A stretch of DNA of 6,239 bases, taken from Lachnospiraceae bacterium. Its GTDB lineage: Bacteria; Bacillota_A; Clostridia; Lachnospirales; Lachnospiraceae. Where the stretch lies: positions 1 to 6,239 of the forward strand of contig JAGCAV010000206.1 in NCBI GenBank assembly GCA_017652545.1, given 5' to 3'. Both the position numbers and the translations under genes were made by a program. The notes below the pieces were generated by a model. The model ran no database searches. It saw only the letters and a list, made by a program, of their open reading frames with translations, and had not been told where the DNA came from. Positions 5,730 to 6,239 of the stretch are shown piece after piece (position 1 is the stretch's first letter; each line of letters begins with the position of its first letter).

Positions 5730-6239
5730 TCATCCTTTCTGCGCATCCCAATATCTCTTGTTCCATGACAGCGCCCGCACAAGAGGCATAGGCAGCTTTC
5801 TGTACCCTTTTCCGAGGCGATATCCCAGGTACTTGCAGCCGCTCTGCCAGATCAGGCCGGGTATCTTACCGGCCTTTCCCTGCGCGGCGAGATACCGCAT
5901 TGTCTCCTTCACCAGTCTGATGCCCTCACGATCCGATCTTATATCGGCAAATACTTCCGGGTGCTGTGCCTGTGACACCCCCAGATCAAAATTCCTGTGC
6001 AGCTGCATCAGGCCGGTGTAGTTGTGTGAATGGATGACTCTCGCCCGGGCCTCATAAAAGACTGCGTACCCTGCCTGCACTGCCTTCCCTGCGAATATCA
6101 TATCCTCATTAAAAATCGTTCGTTTTTCAAAGCCGCCAAGCTCAAGATATGTATTGCGCCGGTAAGCCGCGCAGACATTGGAGCAGAAGAAGGTCTTGAT
6201 CCCCAATGTGCCCAGGTCATCCTTTGTTTTCTTTATACT
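5730..6239 (-). CDS. Family 2 glycosyltransferase, C-terminal part (5' end beyond the window)
   Basis: The frame is open from the window edge at 6239 to a TGA at 5730-5732, giving 169 visible residues; the N-terminal nucleotide-binding half with the DXD motif is outside. A TTG at 6206 is in frame, but 11 open codons precede it and the sequence there still fits the family, so it is not the start. CSNVCAAYRR (19-28), LGGF (34-37) and the catalytic-base region FNEDMIFA (43-50) are typical of GT2 enzymes of the rhamnosyltransferase type; HSHNYT and RNFDLGVSQ follow further on. Such enzymes add a sugar to a surface polysaccharide at the inner face of the membrane. The sugar here cannot be told. 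Its 3' end carries the rpoD ribosome binding site, so the two are probably co-transcribed. Confidence 0.88.
   Translation of the reverse strand, partial: SIKKTKDDLGTLGIKTFFCSNVCAAYRRNTYLELGGFEKRTIFNEDMIFAGKAVQAGYAVFYEARARVIHSHNYTGLMQLHRNFDLGVSQAQHPEVFADIRSDREGIRLVKETMRYLAAQGKAGKIPGLIWQSGCKYLGYRLGKGYRKLPMPLVRALSWNKRYWDAQKG
5733..5738 (-). promoter_or_regulatory. rpoD ribosome binding site inside the glycosyltransferase
   Basis: AAAGGA on the minus strand lies within the last codons of the glycosyltransferase, eight bases before the rpoD ATG at 5724. The upstream stop (TGA, 5732-5730) falls between the site and the ATG. This arrangement favours translational coupling, in which ribosomes ending the glycosyltransferase re-initiate on rpoD. 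Confidence 0.75.

Noticed and set aside
6204..6206. TTG at 6206 as the start of a short complete gene
   Set aside because: The frame stays open to the window edge and the preceding residues (KKTKDDLGTLG) fit the family, so the gene is simply cut by the edge.
1..6239. CRISPR arrays, insertion sequences, tRNA or rRNA genes, phage genes
   Set aside because: I found no regularly spaced repeats, transposase or integrase motifs, cloverleaf sequences or target-site duplications.

Overview
The window reads as part of the chromosome of a Gram-positive anaerobe of the Bacillota, most likely class Clostridia and probably near Lachnospiraceae. The reasons are strong AGGAGG-type ribosome binding sites, sigma-A promoters with TTTACA/TATAAT boxes, a 379-residue primary sigma factor, a clostridial-type MurA, and a Tad (Flp) pilus locus headed by a stand-alone prepilin peptidase and a TadZ/CpaE-like ATPase. 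The family assignment comes from protein style, not from a search. Every supported gene is on the minus strand, so transcription runs from high to low coordinates.

In transcription order: (1) positions 6239-5730 hold the C-terminal half of a family 2 glycosyltransferase cut by the window edge. Five bases after its stop begins rpoD (5724-4585), the housekeeping sigma factor, whose ribosome binding site lies inside the glycosyltransferase. A weak terminator-like hairpin follows rpoD. (2) A 347-base spacer carries the promoter and a hairpin-rich leader for a secreted, very acidic and methionine-rich protein of unknown function (4237-3251), which ends at a textbook terminator (3158-3188). (3) A consensus-like promoter (3099-3126) and a leader of about 140 bases precede murA (2950-1658), the first committed enzyme of peptidoglycan synthesis, which ends at its own terminator (1548-1578). 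(4) A second consensus-like promoter (1465-1492) starts a Tad pilus operon: prepilin peptidase (1435-929), a GC-rich hairpin spacer, then a TadZ-like ATPase (860 to beyond position 1). The remaining tad genes would lie beyond the left edge.

The genes form four separate transcription units with clear boundaries. Functionally they are cell-envelope genes (glycosyltransferase, exported protein, MurA, pilus assembly) plus the primary sigma factor. I see no mobile element, CRISPR array, tRNA, rRNA or phage remnant, and no convincing new multi-gene system. The least ordinary points are the glycosyltransferase-rpoD coupling, the composition of the secreted protein and its structured leader, and possible leader or spacer RNA structures at murA and tadZ.
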